A stretch of 37,483 nt of DNA, taken from Cytophagaceae bacterium (GTDB taxonomy: Bacteria; Bacteroidota; Bacteroidia; Cytophagales; Cytophagaceae). Below are positions 1 through 8,231 of the stretch, one piece after another. The number at the start of each line of letters is the position of its first letter. Position 1 is the stretch's first letter. The notes beneath the pieces are model-generated. The model did not search any database. It worked only from the letters and a program-made list of their open reading frames with translations, and was not told where the DNA came from. The DNA lies in assembly GCA_029237685.1 (NCBI GenBank), contig JAQZBV010000013.1, positions 1-37,483 on the forward strand, in the 5' to 3' direction. Made by a program: the position numbers and the translations under genes.

Positions 1-210
1 AATAAAGAAAAACTAAAATCAGCGTTGAAGAATATTCCAAAGAACAGTGATGTGGTATTGTATTGTGGATGCTGCAAATTGGAAGATTGCTGGAACATCC
101 ATGAAGCGGACAAAATATTATCAGGACTTGGTTATACACAGTACAAAATATTAAACCTGCCCACTGATTTCAGTAAAGACTGGGTAGACAAACAATATCC
201 GCTTCAATAA
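1..210 (+). CDS. Rhodanese-like domain protein, C-terminal fragment
   Basis: The reading frame is open from the first base of the window, so the gene starts upstream and only about 69 C-terminal residues are visible. The first possible start inside the window (TTG at 25) is probably internal. The piece reads VVLYCGCC, then a Cys-containing LEDCWNIHEAD stretch and a LNLPTDFSKDWVDKQYP end. This matches the tail of small Bacteroidota rhodanese-like proteins, whose Cys-rich loop carries the sulfur-accepting cysteine. Such proteins transfer sulfane sulfur, but the substrate cannot be told here. It is followed 38 bp later by an SRPBCC gene on the same strand. The family call rests on the motif pattern alone because the N-terminal half is missing. 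Confidence 0.6.
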   Translation, partial: NKEKLKSALKNIPKNSDVVLYCGCCKLEDCWNIHEADKILSGLGYTQYKILNLPTDFSKDWVDKQYPLQ

Positions 211-248
211 TTTTATTTTTTATTCACCAACTAAACCAAGCAAACACT

Positions 249-791
249 ATGAAAATTTTAAAAATCATCGGACTAGTCGTTGTCGGTATCATCGCTTTGG
301 TATTGATCACTGCTCTATTTGCTAACAAAGAATACGCTGTGAAACGTGAAGTGACGATTGCTAAACCTAAGCAAGAGGTTTTTGATTACATTAAATACCT
401 GAAAAACCAGGACAACTTCAGCGTATGGAACCAAAAAGATCCTGCCATGAAAAAAGACTTCAAGGGTGTAGATGGTACGGTTGGTGCCACAGCATCATGG
501 GATAGTGAAAGCGGAGAAGTAGGTAAAGGAGAACAAACGATTACAGCCATTAAGAATGGCGAGCAGATTGATTTCGATCTTCATTTCATAAAACCTTTTG
601 AAGCGCACGATCACGCGTACTTTACGACAACCGCTTTGGATAGCACGCAGACAAAAGTAGTATGGGGATTTGACGGTAAAATGGATTATCCGATGAATAT
701 TACGTTGCTATTATGTGACATGGATGCCATGTTAGGAAAAGACCTGCAAAAAGGATTGGATGATTTGAAAGTTATACTGGAAAAAAAATAA
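249..791 (+). CDS. SRPBCC-family protein with N-terminal membrane anchor
   Basis: This is a 180-residue protein. Residues 1-25 form one hydrophobic helix (MKILKIIGLVVVGIIALVLI), best read as a membrane anchor or signal. The rest has the SRPBCC (START/polyketide-cyclase-like) pattern: YAVKREVTIAKPKQEVFDYI at the start, a central WDSESGEVGKGEQTI strand pair, a WGFDGKMDYPMN motif near residue 140, and a long C-terminal helix GKDLQKGLDDLKVIL. The fold binds hydrophobic ligands in a deep cavity. No ligand can be inferred. The start ATG follows an A-rich leader without a Shine-Dalgarno sequence, as is usual in Bacteroidota. A 7-bp repeat array begins directly after the TAA stop. Confidence 0.8.
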   Translation: MKILKIIGLVVVGIIALVLITALFANKEYAVKREVTIAKPKQEVFDYIKYLKNQDNFSVWNQKDPAMKKDFKGVDGTVGATASWDSESGEVGKGEQTITAIKNGEQIDFDLHFIKPFEAHDHAYFTTTALDSTQTKVVWGFDGKMDYPMNITLLLCDMDAMLGKDLQKGLDDLKVILEKK

Positions 792-826
792 TGAGAACTG
801 AAAACTGAAAATTGAAAACTGAGAAC
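792..826 (+). repeat. Heptamer tandem array (TGARAAC)x5
   Basis: Five consecutive 7-bp units fit TGARAAC/T (TGAGAAC, TGAAAAC, TGAAAAT, TGAAAAC, TGAGAAC). The first unit starts at the base after the TAA stop of the SRPBCC gene. A matching array in inverted orientation lies at 852-868, and the two can pair. Confidence 0.85.
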
Positions 827-867
827 AGTATGATCTATCCGTTCTCCGCTTTCAGTTCTCAGTTTTC
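814..867. terminator. Hairpin between convergent genes, built from heptamer arrays
   Basis: GAAAACTGAGAAC at 814-826 is perfectly complementary to 855-867, giving a 13-bp stem with a 28-nt loop. It sits between the stop codons of two convergent genes (791 and 872), so it could end transcription or protect 3' ends from both sides. There is no long T tract, so intrinsic termination is an inference from position and pairing. Confidence 0.5.
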
Positions 868-871
868 TCTA

Positions 872-2116
872 CTAATGAATATCCTTATTCATTTCTTCCT
901 TCGAGATTTTTATCAATACGATTCGGGGAAATCTTCCGGCTACATAGGTAGTGCCTACCACCGCTAATCCGCCATCGGAGGTTTGAATAAAATTGCCGAC
1001 TTCATAAGGATTAGAATAACCAAAATGTTTTGAGCCTCTGAAGTTGCCTGATGCAGGATCATAAAAGTAAATGGCGATCTGTGCATTTTTGGTATCGCTG
1101 TTGTAGGCCAGTACCGGTGATCCTTGTCCGGTGATGCGTTTTAAAAATACCTGTGCATCAGGTTTTAGTTCCAGTATCGTTTTTCCTAACAGGTCGCTGT
1201 TGCTGGCAATACTTCCTGACGCTGTATTGATCGTGACGCGAGGAGAAAAAGTATTCGTTCCGTAAGCATATTTGGAAGTGGAAAAGGTATTCGTGCCTAG
1301 GTTCACCATGGAACTGATGCATTTTTCGTCTTTGTAACCTTGTAGCACACTAGGTGTTGAGGTATTGAAACTGAAGAAAACAGTCGACAAGGTATAATTA
1401 TAAAATCCGTTAAAGTAATACGTACTGCCTCCTGCAGAACCCGTCAGGAAAGGAAGCTTTTTGCCATTCCCTGTGAGATGATCAATAATGGGTTCTTCTA
1501 CATCAAAATCTCCGAAACCGATGTTGAATTCTCTTTGTGCCGTTACCACTCCAGCGACTGAAATTCTGCTGACAGCTGTTTTCAACTCGTCACGGTTGTA
1601 ATGTTGTAGAATAAATTGTCCCGTGCCTTCATCCAGCGAAGCGTACAATGGATATATAACCCCTGCAATGGTACTGATTTCCGTGGCTGTGCCGTCTTCA
1701 CTTGCACTCATGAGTTTGGTTTCCAGGGAAAGTCTGTCCATCGCAAAGAAGTAAAAAGCATTTCCTACTTTCATCAGGTTATAGATCGGATTGACAATGT
1801 CGGTAGAGACTTCTTCTCCCGAAACAAATTTGCCGGTGTTGTCTGCTTTCATTAAATAAATACCATAGAATGACGATTCCGTTATTCTGCGTTTGGCGAG
1901 CACCAGATAACCTCCGTCAGCCGTTTGCTGTACGTCAATAGGGATAAAGGATTTAGAGAAATCATTGTTCTCGTAAATGGTCAGAAAGTTTGCTTTAGGA
2001 TCGGTATTTTTATTGTTCTCCTTGATTTCTTTACAACCGGTCAATAGTCCTAACAGTACGGCAACAAACAGTACAATGCGAGAATAGGAAACGCTATATG
2101 AGGCAACTGAAATCAT
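872..2116 (-). CDS. Secreted lipoprotein with repeat (propeller-like) sequence
   Basis: This 414-residue protein has a hydrophobic segment at about 13-27 ending in the lipobox LLTGC (Cys28), so it is predicted to be a lipoprotein. The body has recurring short strands with the flavour of a beta-propeller, such as QQTADGGYLVLAKRR near the start and QTSDGGLAVVGTTY near the end. No catalytic motif was recognised. Its ATG overlaps the upstream barrel gene's stop by one base (TAATG), which implies translational coupling. It is the last gene of the DUF1800/DUF1501 operon and may be a surface accessory to those proteins (inference). A heptamer array starts 3-4 nt after its stop. Confidence 0.7.
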   Translation of the reverse strand: MISVASYSVSYSRIVLFVAVLLGLLTGCKEIKENNKNTDPKANFLTIYENNDFSKSFIPIDVQQTADGGYLVLAKRRITESSFYGIYLMKADNTGKFVSGEEVSTDIVNPIYNLMKVGNAFYFFAMDRLSLETKLMSASEDGTATEISTIAGVIYPLYASLDEGTGQFILQHYNRDELKTAVSRISVAGVVTAQREFNIGFGDFDVEEPIIDHLTGNGKKLPFLTGSAGGSTYYFNGFYNYTLSTVFFSFNTSTPSVLQGYKDEKCISSMVNLGTNTFSTSKYAYGTNTFSPRVTINTASGSIASNSDLLGKTILELKPDAQVFLKRITGQGSPVLAYNSDTKNAQIAIYFYDPASGNFRGSKHFGYSNPYEVGNFIQTSDGGLAVVGTTYVAGRFPRIVLIKISKEEMNKDIH

Positions 2117-2997
2117 TATTCTGTTTTGTAGTTTTCTTTTAAAATGATAAAACGCAAAGGCATGAGAATAGAAAAGGATACACTGATGTTTCTAAGTTTA
2201 ATGTTATCCGGAATGTCTCCTGATCCCGTCAGGCGATCGTTGTCGTAGCGATTGGCGGTGTTGGTGATGTTATTGGTGTTGTGTGTATAGTTGAGCTCCA
2301 GGGCCAGCCGCGCATTGCCCAAAGGATAACTGACACCGGCACCGGCTGTCCATCCTAAATTGGTACGAAGGTATAAGTCCTTTGCTCCGACAGAAATTTT
2401 CTCCGCTTCATAAGAACTTCCTCCGCCGCTGGCACCGTCTGTTACGTTCAGCGTGGTTTCTTTAAAGGCGTTATTCAATCTGCTGTAATAAACCCCTAAT
2501 TGAATAAAAGGAACAAGTTTAGTATGCCGCAAGGGTTCATATTTCAAAAGCAGCGGAAACTCCAGGTAATCCAGTTTGTTGACGGCATTGTACTCCTGCT
2601 GCAGGTAATCACCGGGATTCAATGGGTCATTCCAGTTGTACGTATTGCTGTATTGATAGGTCATGCGACGAATGCCGGGCTGAAAACTCAGGGCGAAATT
2701 TTTGTAGTGAAAGTTGATCACCAAGGCAAATTGAGCCGCCATGTTGGAGTAATTTTTATACTGCTTGTCAAACCCGTTTCCCGAAGGATCATTCATGGAG
2801 GAGAAAGCAGAATAGCGATCTATGGGTTTGGCTTTGGTATAATTGATACCGCCTTTGAATCCCACCCAAAATTGTTTGTTCAAAAAATCTTTCTGAGACA
2901 CTCTGCTGTCACGTGCTCCCGAACGTCTGTTTTGAGCAAACGAGACGCGGGTGACCAGCAATAGTAAAAGAAAAGAATATAAGAGTAAACGATTCAT
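2116..2997 (-). CDS. Outer-membrane beta-barrel protein
   Basis: The 293-residue protein has a signal peptide (MNRLLLYSFLLLLLVTRVSFAQ). Alternating hydrophobic strands typical of PorT-type outer-membrane barrels follow: FWVGFKGGINYTKAK at about 43, FALVINFHYKNFALSFQPGIRR, LEFPLLLKYEP, FIQLGVYYSRL, LGWTAGAGVSYPLGNARLALELNYTHN and a terminal strand ISVSFSILMPLRF. The GFKGGIN motif opening the barrel is characteristic of the family. It lies 14 bp downstream of the DUF1501 gene and is coupled to the lipoprotein gene that follows. Such barrels are common partners of surface proteins in this phylum. A specific role, such as a channel or a receptor for the DUF1501 protein, is not shown by the sequence. 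Confidence 0.8.
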   Translation of the reverse strand: MNRLLLYSFLLLLLVTRVSFAQNRRSGARDSRVSQKDFLNKQFWVGFKGGINYTKAKPIDRYSAFSSMNDPSGNGFDKQYKNYSNMAAQFALVINFHYKNFALSFQPGIRRMTYQYSNTYNWNDPLNPGDYLQQEYNAVNKLDYLEFPLLLKYEPLRHTKLVPFIQLGVYYSRLNNAFKETTLNVTDGASGGGSSYEAEKISVGAKDLYLRTNLGWTAGAGVSYPLGNARLALELNYTHNTNNITNTANRYDNDRLTGSGDIPDNIKLRNISVSFSILMPLRFIILKENYKTE

Positions 2998-3011
2998 CCT
3001 ATCTCACAGTT

Positions 3012-4706
3012 CTAGCGAACAATCATTAATTTATTGGAATCACTCATCAAGGTGGTTTTGATGTGGTAAATATACGTGCCTGGCAACAGATCACGAAGGT
3101 CTACTGAAATTTTATGTTCACCCATCGGCATCACTTTATTGAGAATCATTTTGACTTCTTTGCCATTCAAATCTGTAATCTTCAATTGCACATCGGTTTG
3201 TGCGTTGATGTAAAAGGAAATGGTGGTGGAATGTGAAGCCGGATTGGGGTAACAATTATTTAATTTAAAACGGTCTTTGACGAATTGAGAGATAGACACC
3301 ACATTGTTATTGATCAACGGAAGTATGGTCCCTTTGCCGGCGTAGTCACCTTGTAGCGTGCCGTTAATGCCGTCTACCACAGCTGGATCTACACACATCC
3401 ATTCTTTCATCACGGTAGAGTATACCTGCCTGTAATCGTATTGCATCGCTACGTTGTCGTCGTTCAGGTCAGGATTGACACCATTGACGCCTGGTTGTAC
3501 ATGTTTGCCAAATAATAACAAGGGAGCGCCGGTACCATGATCTGTACCATAACTACCGTTGGAGTGTACTCTTCTACCAAATTCCGAAGTAGTGATGGTC
3601 AGTACGCGATCGTCAATGCTTCTGGCTTTTAAATCGTCCTGAAAAGATTTCATCGCGGAAGAGATGTGGTACAGCAAAGCCGCATGAGAACCCATGGAGG
3701 CATCAAAATTTTCTACTTGTTGCGCGTGGGTATCAAAACCTCCAAGACGTATCATGTATACTTTTGTCTTGCTCCCTCCGTGGATGAGGTTGGCAATGAT
3801 TTGCAGTTGTCCGGACAACGTATTGTTTCGGAAACGCTCCGGTGCATTGTAAGGATACGTATTCGGATAGGCTACGTTAGGATCCATGGCTTTGCCTGCA
3901 TTGTATACTTGCAGCAAACGATCGTCGTATTCGTCTGTTTTTTGTTCCAGGTTCAGGATCCAGTTCAATTCTTTTCCATAAGGTGAATTAGCGATACCCG
4001 CCGGCGGAATCCCTCTTGGATCTAGCCCATCAACATCTTCAAAGCCCGGCAGCGTATCGACCAGGTCGAAGAATTGTTGAGGATCGATAATGGAGATAGA
4101 AGTAGGTATATTTTCTCCCTGATGAAAAATCAGGGAAACTTCATTTCCGAATTCCAATGCCAATGGATCTTGCATATCCGCATTTGGAAAATCTTCCGGA
4201 TAAACTTTTGGCGCTACATCTTGTTGCAGGTAGCGGCCTATCCAACCGGAGTTGAGGTAATCATTCGCTCCTCCGCCCATGAATAAAATATCGCGGCCGC
4301 GGAAGTGAGACTGGTTGTGGTTTTCATAAGATACACCTTGCACCATCGCCACTTTCCCCTCGTCATAGAGTTGTTTTACACCGACCATGTCGGGATGCAG
4401 ACCCACTTGTTTTTCATTGGCCAGCGTGCCATCCAGCGTGATGAATTTTCTATTGCCGGTATCTGAAATGGCTATGTTTGGTCTGCGGTTTTGGTACAGG
4501 TCATAATCAAACGTAGGAATCAACATGTTCAGTCCATCGTTTCCTCCATGCAATTGCAAAATGATCAACACCCGATCATTCGGGCAGTTGGCGGCCATTT
4601 CCAGGAGTGCTTTTTCTCCGGCCAGTAATTTAAAAGGAACACTGTTGAGTACAAATTGAGACGCTCCCAAGATGGACATGTTTTTTATAAAATCTCTCCT
4701 TTTCAT
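3012..4706 (-). CDS. DUF1501 protein with Tat-like signal and T9SS C-terminal sorting domain
   Basis: This is a 564-residue protein. It starts MKRRDFIKNMSILGAS, a twin-arginine-like signal. The DUF1501 body contains RVLIILQLHGGNDGLNMLIP (about 45-64), GLHPDMVG, NHNQSHFRGRD, RLGGFDTHAQQ and TITTSEFGRRVHSNGSYGTDHGTG. This is the alkaline-phosphatase-like sulfatase-related fold, with Asp/His residues placed for metal binding. The last ~80 residues (NNCYPNPASHSTTISFY to GTYIYHIKTT...MIVR) form a type A T9SS sorting domain, so secretion or surface attachment is predicted. It lies 17 bp after the DUF1800 gene. The two families are commonly adjacent in bacterial genomes, but their biochemical role is not established. 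Confidence 0.9.
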   Translation of the reverse strand: MKRRDFIKNMSILGASQFVLNSVPFKLLAGEKALLEMAANCPNDRVLIILQLHGGNDGLNMLIPTFDYDLYQNRRPNIAISDTGNRKFITLDGTLANEKQVGLHPDMVGVKQLYDEGKVAMVQGVSYENHNQSHFRGRDILFMGGGANDYLNSGWIGRYLQQDVAPKVYPEDFPNADMQDPLALEFGNEVSLIFHQGENIPTSISIIDPQQFFDLVDTLPGFEDVDGLDPRGIPPAGIANSPYGKELNWILNLEQKTDEYDDRLLQVYNAGKAMDPNVAYPNTYPYNAPERFRNNTLSGQLQIIANLIHGGSKTKVYMIRLGGFDTHAQQVENFDASMGSHAALLYHISSAMKSFQDDLKARSIDDRVLTITTSEFGRRVHSNGSYGTDHGTGAPLLLFGKHVQPGVNGVNPDLNDDNVAMQYDYRQVYSTVMKEWMCVDPAVVDGINGTLQGDYAGKGTILPLINNNVVSISQFVKDRFKLNNCYPNPASHSTTISFYINAQTDVQLKITDLNGKEVKMILNKVMPMGEHKISVDLRDLLPGTYIYHIKTTLMSDSNKLMIVR

Positions 4707-4723
4707 AAAGTCTACATCTTAGG

Positions 4724-6445
4724 TTAAAACAATTGGTACTCGGGTGATTGCAACATCGTATTGATTTTATCCTGCAACATGCCGCGCGCATCTTCTTTAC
4801 TGGCCGCTATGGTGTCACGGTTTGTCCAGCTAAACTGCCAGAAGGCTGGTTGAGCCTGGTTAAGGACTTCTCCGAGTTTCATAAACTGCAACGTAAACCA
4901 GTCCAATCGGGCAGTGGTGATTTCTGTTGTTTCTGTAGACAATGGAAATAAGTAAGAAGCGACGTCTCTTACTAAAGCATCGGGATCCAAGGCATTGCCT
5001 GCAAATCGGTCACTGTAATAATCCAACAAGTCAAGTGTCACAGCCTCGTCATTCATGTTCTCGGTAGTCATGGTATCGAGAATGAATTTATAGCGTTGCG
5101 TCAATGCATTGGTATTGATCCAGTGCCTGTTGAAAAGCGGATACTGATGGTAGGCTTCATAACCCGCTACATCGTAAGGGTTGACAAACTTCATTCCCTG
5201 ATCCGCCATGGATCGGACAAGACTTTCGGCTTTGTCATAAAAGGATTGAGTGTTGCTGATGAAATCAGGCATCTCGTATTCAAAGAAATTCAATGTGCCG
5301 CATACCAGGTCCAATGGAGATTTGATGAGCGCACCAAAATTATCATTGTCTACGCTGGCATCCATCGAATCGTAAAAATGTTGACTGCCTAATAGTTCTT
5401 TGATAACAGGTTCTATTTTATAATTGTTGGCCACCAATGTTGCCGCAAGGTCGGCAATGATGCTGTTGTCAATGGCAACGGTAATTTCATGGTAGACAAA
5501 GAAGCGGTAGATTTTTCGGCAAATATTTTTTGCAGTTTCCGGTTGGGCATATATCATGTTGATCAGCTGGCTGATTTCATCGATGATGCTGTCTTCCGTT
5601 GCCGGTGTGGCATTGGGCGTAATAACGGTATTGCCCATGCGTGCACTGAATTGCTTCACGGAATTATCGTGCTGATTGGCTACGTTTCCTGTCGTGGTCT
5701 TTGCTTTGCCTCTTGGCAAACCGGTATCTGCATCCAGCGTGGCAAAGGTAATGTCATTGGTGAAACCGGATAAGACCAATGCTGCCGCTTGCACATCCTG
5801 CTCCGTATAATAGGTATAATCGCCGGGTGTAGTAGAAGCCGGTTCTTGTCCGCTTAGTCCTTTACCAATGGTATAGAGTTCAAATAATTCACGTGCGAAG
5901 TTTTCGTTTGGACTGCCCTTCACATTTAATCTTCCGTCTAACAAAATAAGCATGGCATTGTCAATGCATATTTTTTTAGTGAGGTCACGAATATTGAGAA
6001 GAGGATCAGCCCCGCCATCAAAAGCATAACGTCTCAACAGTGCATTTTGAAAGTATAATGCGCGACTGCTATCCACTACTTCCTGTATGGTGGTAAGGTG
6101 CGTATGGAGAAAAAAGGTAACACGTTCGCGTGTACTGAAAGCCATTCTATCAGCAGGAGCCACATTGGTATGCAGCAATTGTCCAAGCCACCATTGTATG
6201 AAATAGGCCTGTTGACCGGCATCGTCTTCATCGGGTATGGGAGCGGTATTGACCCAGGCTCCGCCACCCGGTAGAACAGGTGCCGCGGGTAGTGCTACCG
6301 AACGAAAAAGTTCGTTCAAGGCTTGTGTGGCACTGTAGCCAGCAAAAGTGTCTATGTCGGTCTTGGTGGCCCCAAAGGTAGCTCGCCTTAAAAGATGAGC
6401 CGAGGCTTTTTTACCAAGCGTACCGCTGAAGGGGGCTAGAGGCAT
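4724..6445 (-). CDS. DUF1800 domain protein
   Basis: This 573-residue protein carries DUF1800 hallmarks: AHLLRRATFGATKTDID at about 17-33, RERVTFFLHTHL, the ENFARELFELYTIGKG motif around 180-195, and the C-terminal GMKFVNPYDVAGYEAYHQYPLFNRHWINTNAL region. No signal peptide or T9SS tail is visible, unlike its DUF1501 partner downstream. Either the N-terminus is atypical or export occurs another way. It is the first gene of a four-gene operon (DUF1800, DUF1501, barrel, lipoprotein) with gaps of 17 bp, 14 bp and a 1-bp overlap. The function of the family is unknown. Co-occurrence with DUF1501 suggests one complex or pathway at the cell envelope (inference). Confidence 0.9.
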   Translation of the reverse strand: MPLAPFSGTLGKKASAHLLRRATFGATKTDIDTFAGYSATQALNELFRSVALPAAPVLPGGGAWVNTAPIPDEDDAGQQAYFIQWWLGQLLHTNVAPADRMAFSTRERVTFFLHTHLTTIQEVVDSSRALYFQNALLRRYAFDGGADPLLNIRDLTKKICIDNAMLILLDGRLNVKGSPNENFARELFELYTIGKGLSGQEPASTTPGDYTYYTEQDVQAAALVLSGFTNDITFATLDADTGLPRGKAKTTTGNVANQHDNSVKQFSARMGNTVITPNATPATEDSIIDEISQLINMIYAQPETAKNICRKIYRFFVYHEITVAIDNSIIADLAATLVANNYKIEPVIKELLGSQHFYDSMDASVDNDNFGALIKSPLDLVCGTLNFFEYEMPDFISNTQSFYDKAESLVRSMADQGMKFVNPYDVAGYEAYHQYPLFNRHWINTNALTQRYKFILDTMTTENMNDEAVTLDLLDYYSDRFAGNALDPDALVRDVASYLFPLSTETTEITTARLDWFTLQFMKLGEVLNQAQPAFWQFSWTNRDTIAASKEDARGMLQDKINTMLQSPEYQLF

Positions 6446-6540
6446 AGTCTACAAAATGGGAATGTCTATTTAAAAGATACAAAAAAGATTTTGGAATCTT
6501 ACAGGTAATTTTTTTTAAATAAACGATCTCTGGATTCTGT

Positions 6541-6595
6541 GCAAAAAAAGAAGGTTGCCGATCCTTGTTGTAACAGGAACAGCAACCTTCTTTAT
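6541..6595 (-). terminator. Rho-independent terminator after the first paralogue gene
   Basis: GAAGGTTGC (6550-6558) pairs perfectly with GCAACCTTC (6582-6590), and TCCT/AGGA inside extends the hairpin. On the minus strand the stem is followed by CTTTTTTTGC. It lies 27 bp past the stop of the gene ending at 6617 and separates it from the DUF1800 operon. Confidence 0.85.
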
Positions 6596-6616
6596 CCTTA
6601 TACCGTTAAATTTGCT

Positions 6617-8176
6617 TTATTCCACTCCTTTGATTTTAATCAATACATCTTCCTCATTTTTCTTGTATACTTCAACTATTAGCTCTGATGCGCTTGCCTC
6701 CATTACTCTCTCTGTTGTAATTCGGTATACTTCTTTTCCATCTACATTTTTTGCATCTAGTAATGTAATCTTTTCGGTGTGCCCGTCTGATTTGTTGATT
6801 TTGTAAGCAAAAAGAACTGTTTCTGTACTGGAAAAGCGCTCAGCGGTCATCTGTTCTAGTGTCAGATTCCTATTCTCTTCATGATCCTGAAATATAATGT
6901 ATTCAAAATTTTCTCTAGTGATCAATTTATAGGATAATGCAGAGCCATTTTTATATGGTCGCTTGGGAAGCCTTTTCATCCATTTAAGATGATTTTGAGC
7001 ATCTATTCGAATGGCTAACATGTCATCATAATGCACCAAATAATAGCTATAAGGATCTGAAAAATCCATTTCATCACCTTTCACGCTGTAGTGATTCTGA
7101 CATTCAGCCACAATAAATAAATCTCCATTTTTGTCTTTTTGAATGGTGGTGCATACAAGATTGTTTAACTCTTCTATATTGGGTATTTTTTTATTTGGCT
7201 TGATATTTTTATCTTTCTTATTCTCATACTGTCGAATAATTTCCTCTGGCAAGTCGTATTTCATATCTTCTCCTGCTGAGCCATCCGCATTGACTTTGCA
7301 TGTGAAAAGGGAAGATGTTTTTGCCCCTTCTGTTTTATAAAAACCAACACATAGAATCTCCGCTGGTAGTATTTCAACAATATTAATATCTGTCAGCGAC
7401 TTTTCTTTGGAAAGTGTAAATATAGATTTATCGAATATTTTATTCCCATTTGTTAGTTTTAATATTTCCAGATGATGCGCTGCTTTTTCGCTAGATAAAC
7501 CGTACGCATCGACAGTTTTTTTATCATAAGCCCGGATCAATAGATAAACAGTACCATCGGAATCTACGGTTTGCGAAAGACGTTGTAAGTATTTTTCGGC
7601 ATATGGCAACTCAACTTCTGTATTCCAAACTGGAATCATATTTTTATCAAAAACATACAAGCCCATTGTATCATGATTGATATCATCATTCAGTAGTTTT
7701 TTATATTTAAGGTATCGAACCAGTAACTTATTGTTATTGTATGAGGTGTAGATAAAAAATCCACTTTGTAGTGCACCTTCCACAGTAACAATTGCATTGC
7801 CGACACCAATAAAAGTACCAGTAGCAAAATCTATTTCTCTACTAAAGAGTTTTGTTACTTTATTTCTTTTGTCGTCTACAGAATAGAATAGAAAGTACCT
7901 CTTGTTGTATTCCATTACAGCTACAATAGGATAATCTTCTAATATATCCTTATAGATGTTTACGCTTGTTTGTACAAGTGTCTTCGTATTGTATTTCTGT
8001 ATAATAAAAATTGCCCCATCTCTTTTAAAAGACAGCATTTCATCCCCCGATTGAAAATATAACATAAAACCTCCTTTATATGTTTTATAAGGAGATCCTT
8101 TTGAAATAGAAATTTGTGCAAAAGCAAATAGAGGAAGAATTAATAATGCAATCGAAAGAAAAATAGATTTTTTCAT
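6617..8176 (-). CDS. Secreted protein of unknown function, paralogue of the gene at 8232-9854
   Basis: This 519-residue protein has a clear signal peptide (MKKSIFLSIALLILPLFAFAQ). It is related along its whole length to the next gene upstream. Shared blocks include SREIDFATGTFIG, VFDKNMIPVWNTEVELPY, HYDDMLAIRIDAQNHLKWMKRLPKR and the end VYKKNEEDVLIKIKG. The pattern of short strands with DG/NG turns suggests a beta-propeller-like fold, but no catalytic residues or known domain were recognised and no T9SS tail is present. It follows its paralogue by 55 bp and is closed by a strong terminator, so the two probably form one transcription unit. It looks somewhat more A+T rich than its neighbour, which may mean relaxed constraint or different ancestry. 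Confidence 0.75.
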   Translation of the reverse strand: MKKSIFLSIALLILPLFAFAQISISKGSPYKTYKGGFMLYFQSGDEMLSFKRDGAIFIIQKYNTKTLVQTSVNIYKDILEDYPIVAVMEYNKRYFLFYSVDDKRNKVTKLFSREIDFATGTFIGVGNAIVTVEGALQSGFFIYTSYNNNKLLVRYLKYKKLLNDDINHDTMGLYVFDKNMIPVWNTEVELPYAEKYLQRLSQTVDSDGTVYLLIRAYDKKTVDAYGLSSEKAAHHLEILKLTNGNKIFDKSIFTLSKEKSLTDINIVEILPAEILCVGFYKTEGAKTSSLFTCKVNADGSAGEDMKYDLPEEIIRQYENKKDKNIKPNKKIPNIEELNNLVCTTIQKDKNGDLFIVAECQNHYSVKGDEMDFSDPYSYYLVHYDDMLAIRIDAQNHLKWMKRLPKRPYKNGSALSYKLITRENFEYIIFQDHEENRNLTLEQMTAERFSSTETVLFAYKINKSDGHTEKITLLDAKNVDGKEVYRITTERVMEASASELIVEVYKKNEEDVLIKIKGVE

Positions 8177-8231
8177 AAGGTAAAATTGTATTTAAAATAA
8201 TATAACAGTTAACACTGGACTAAACGAAGCC

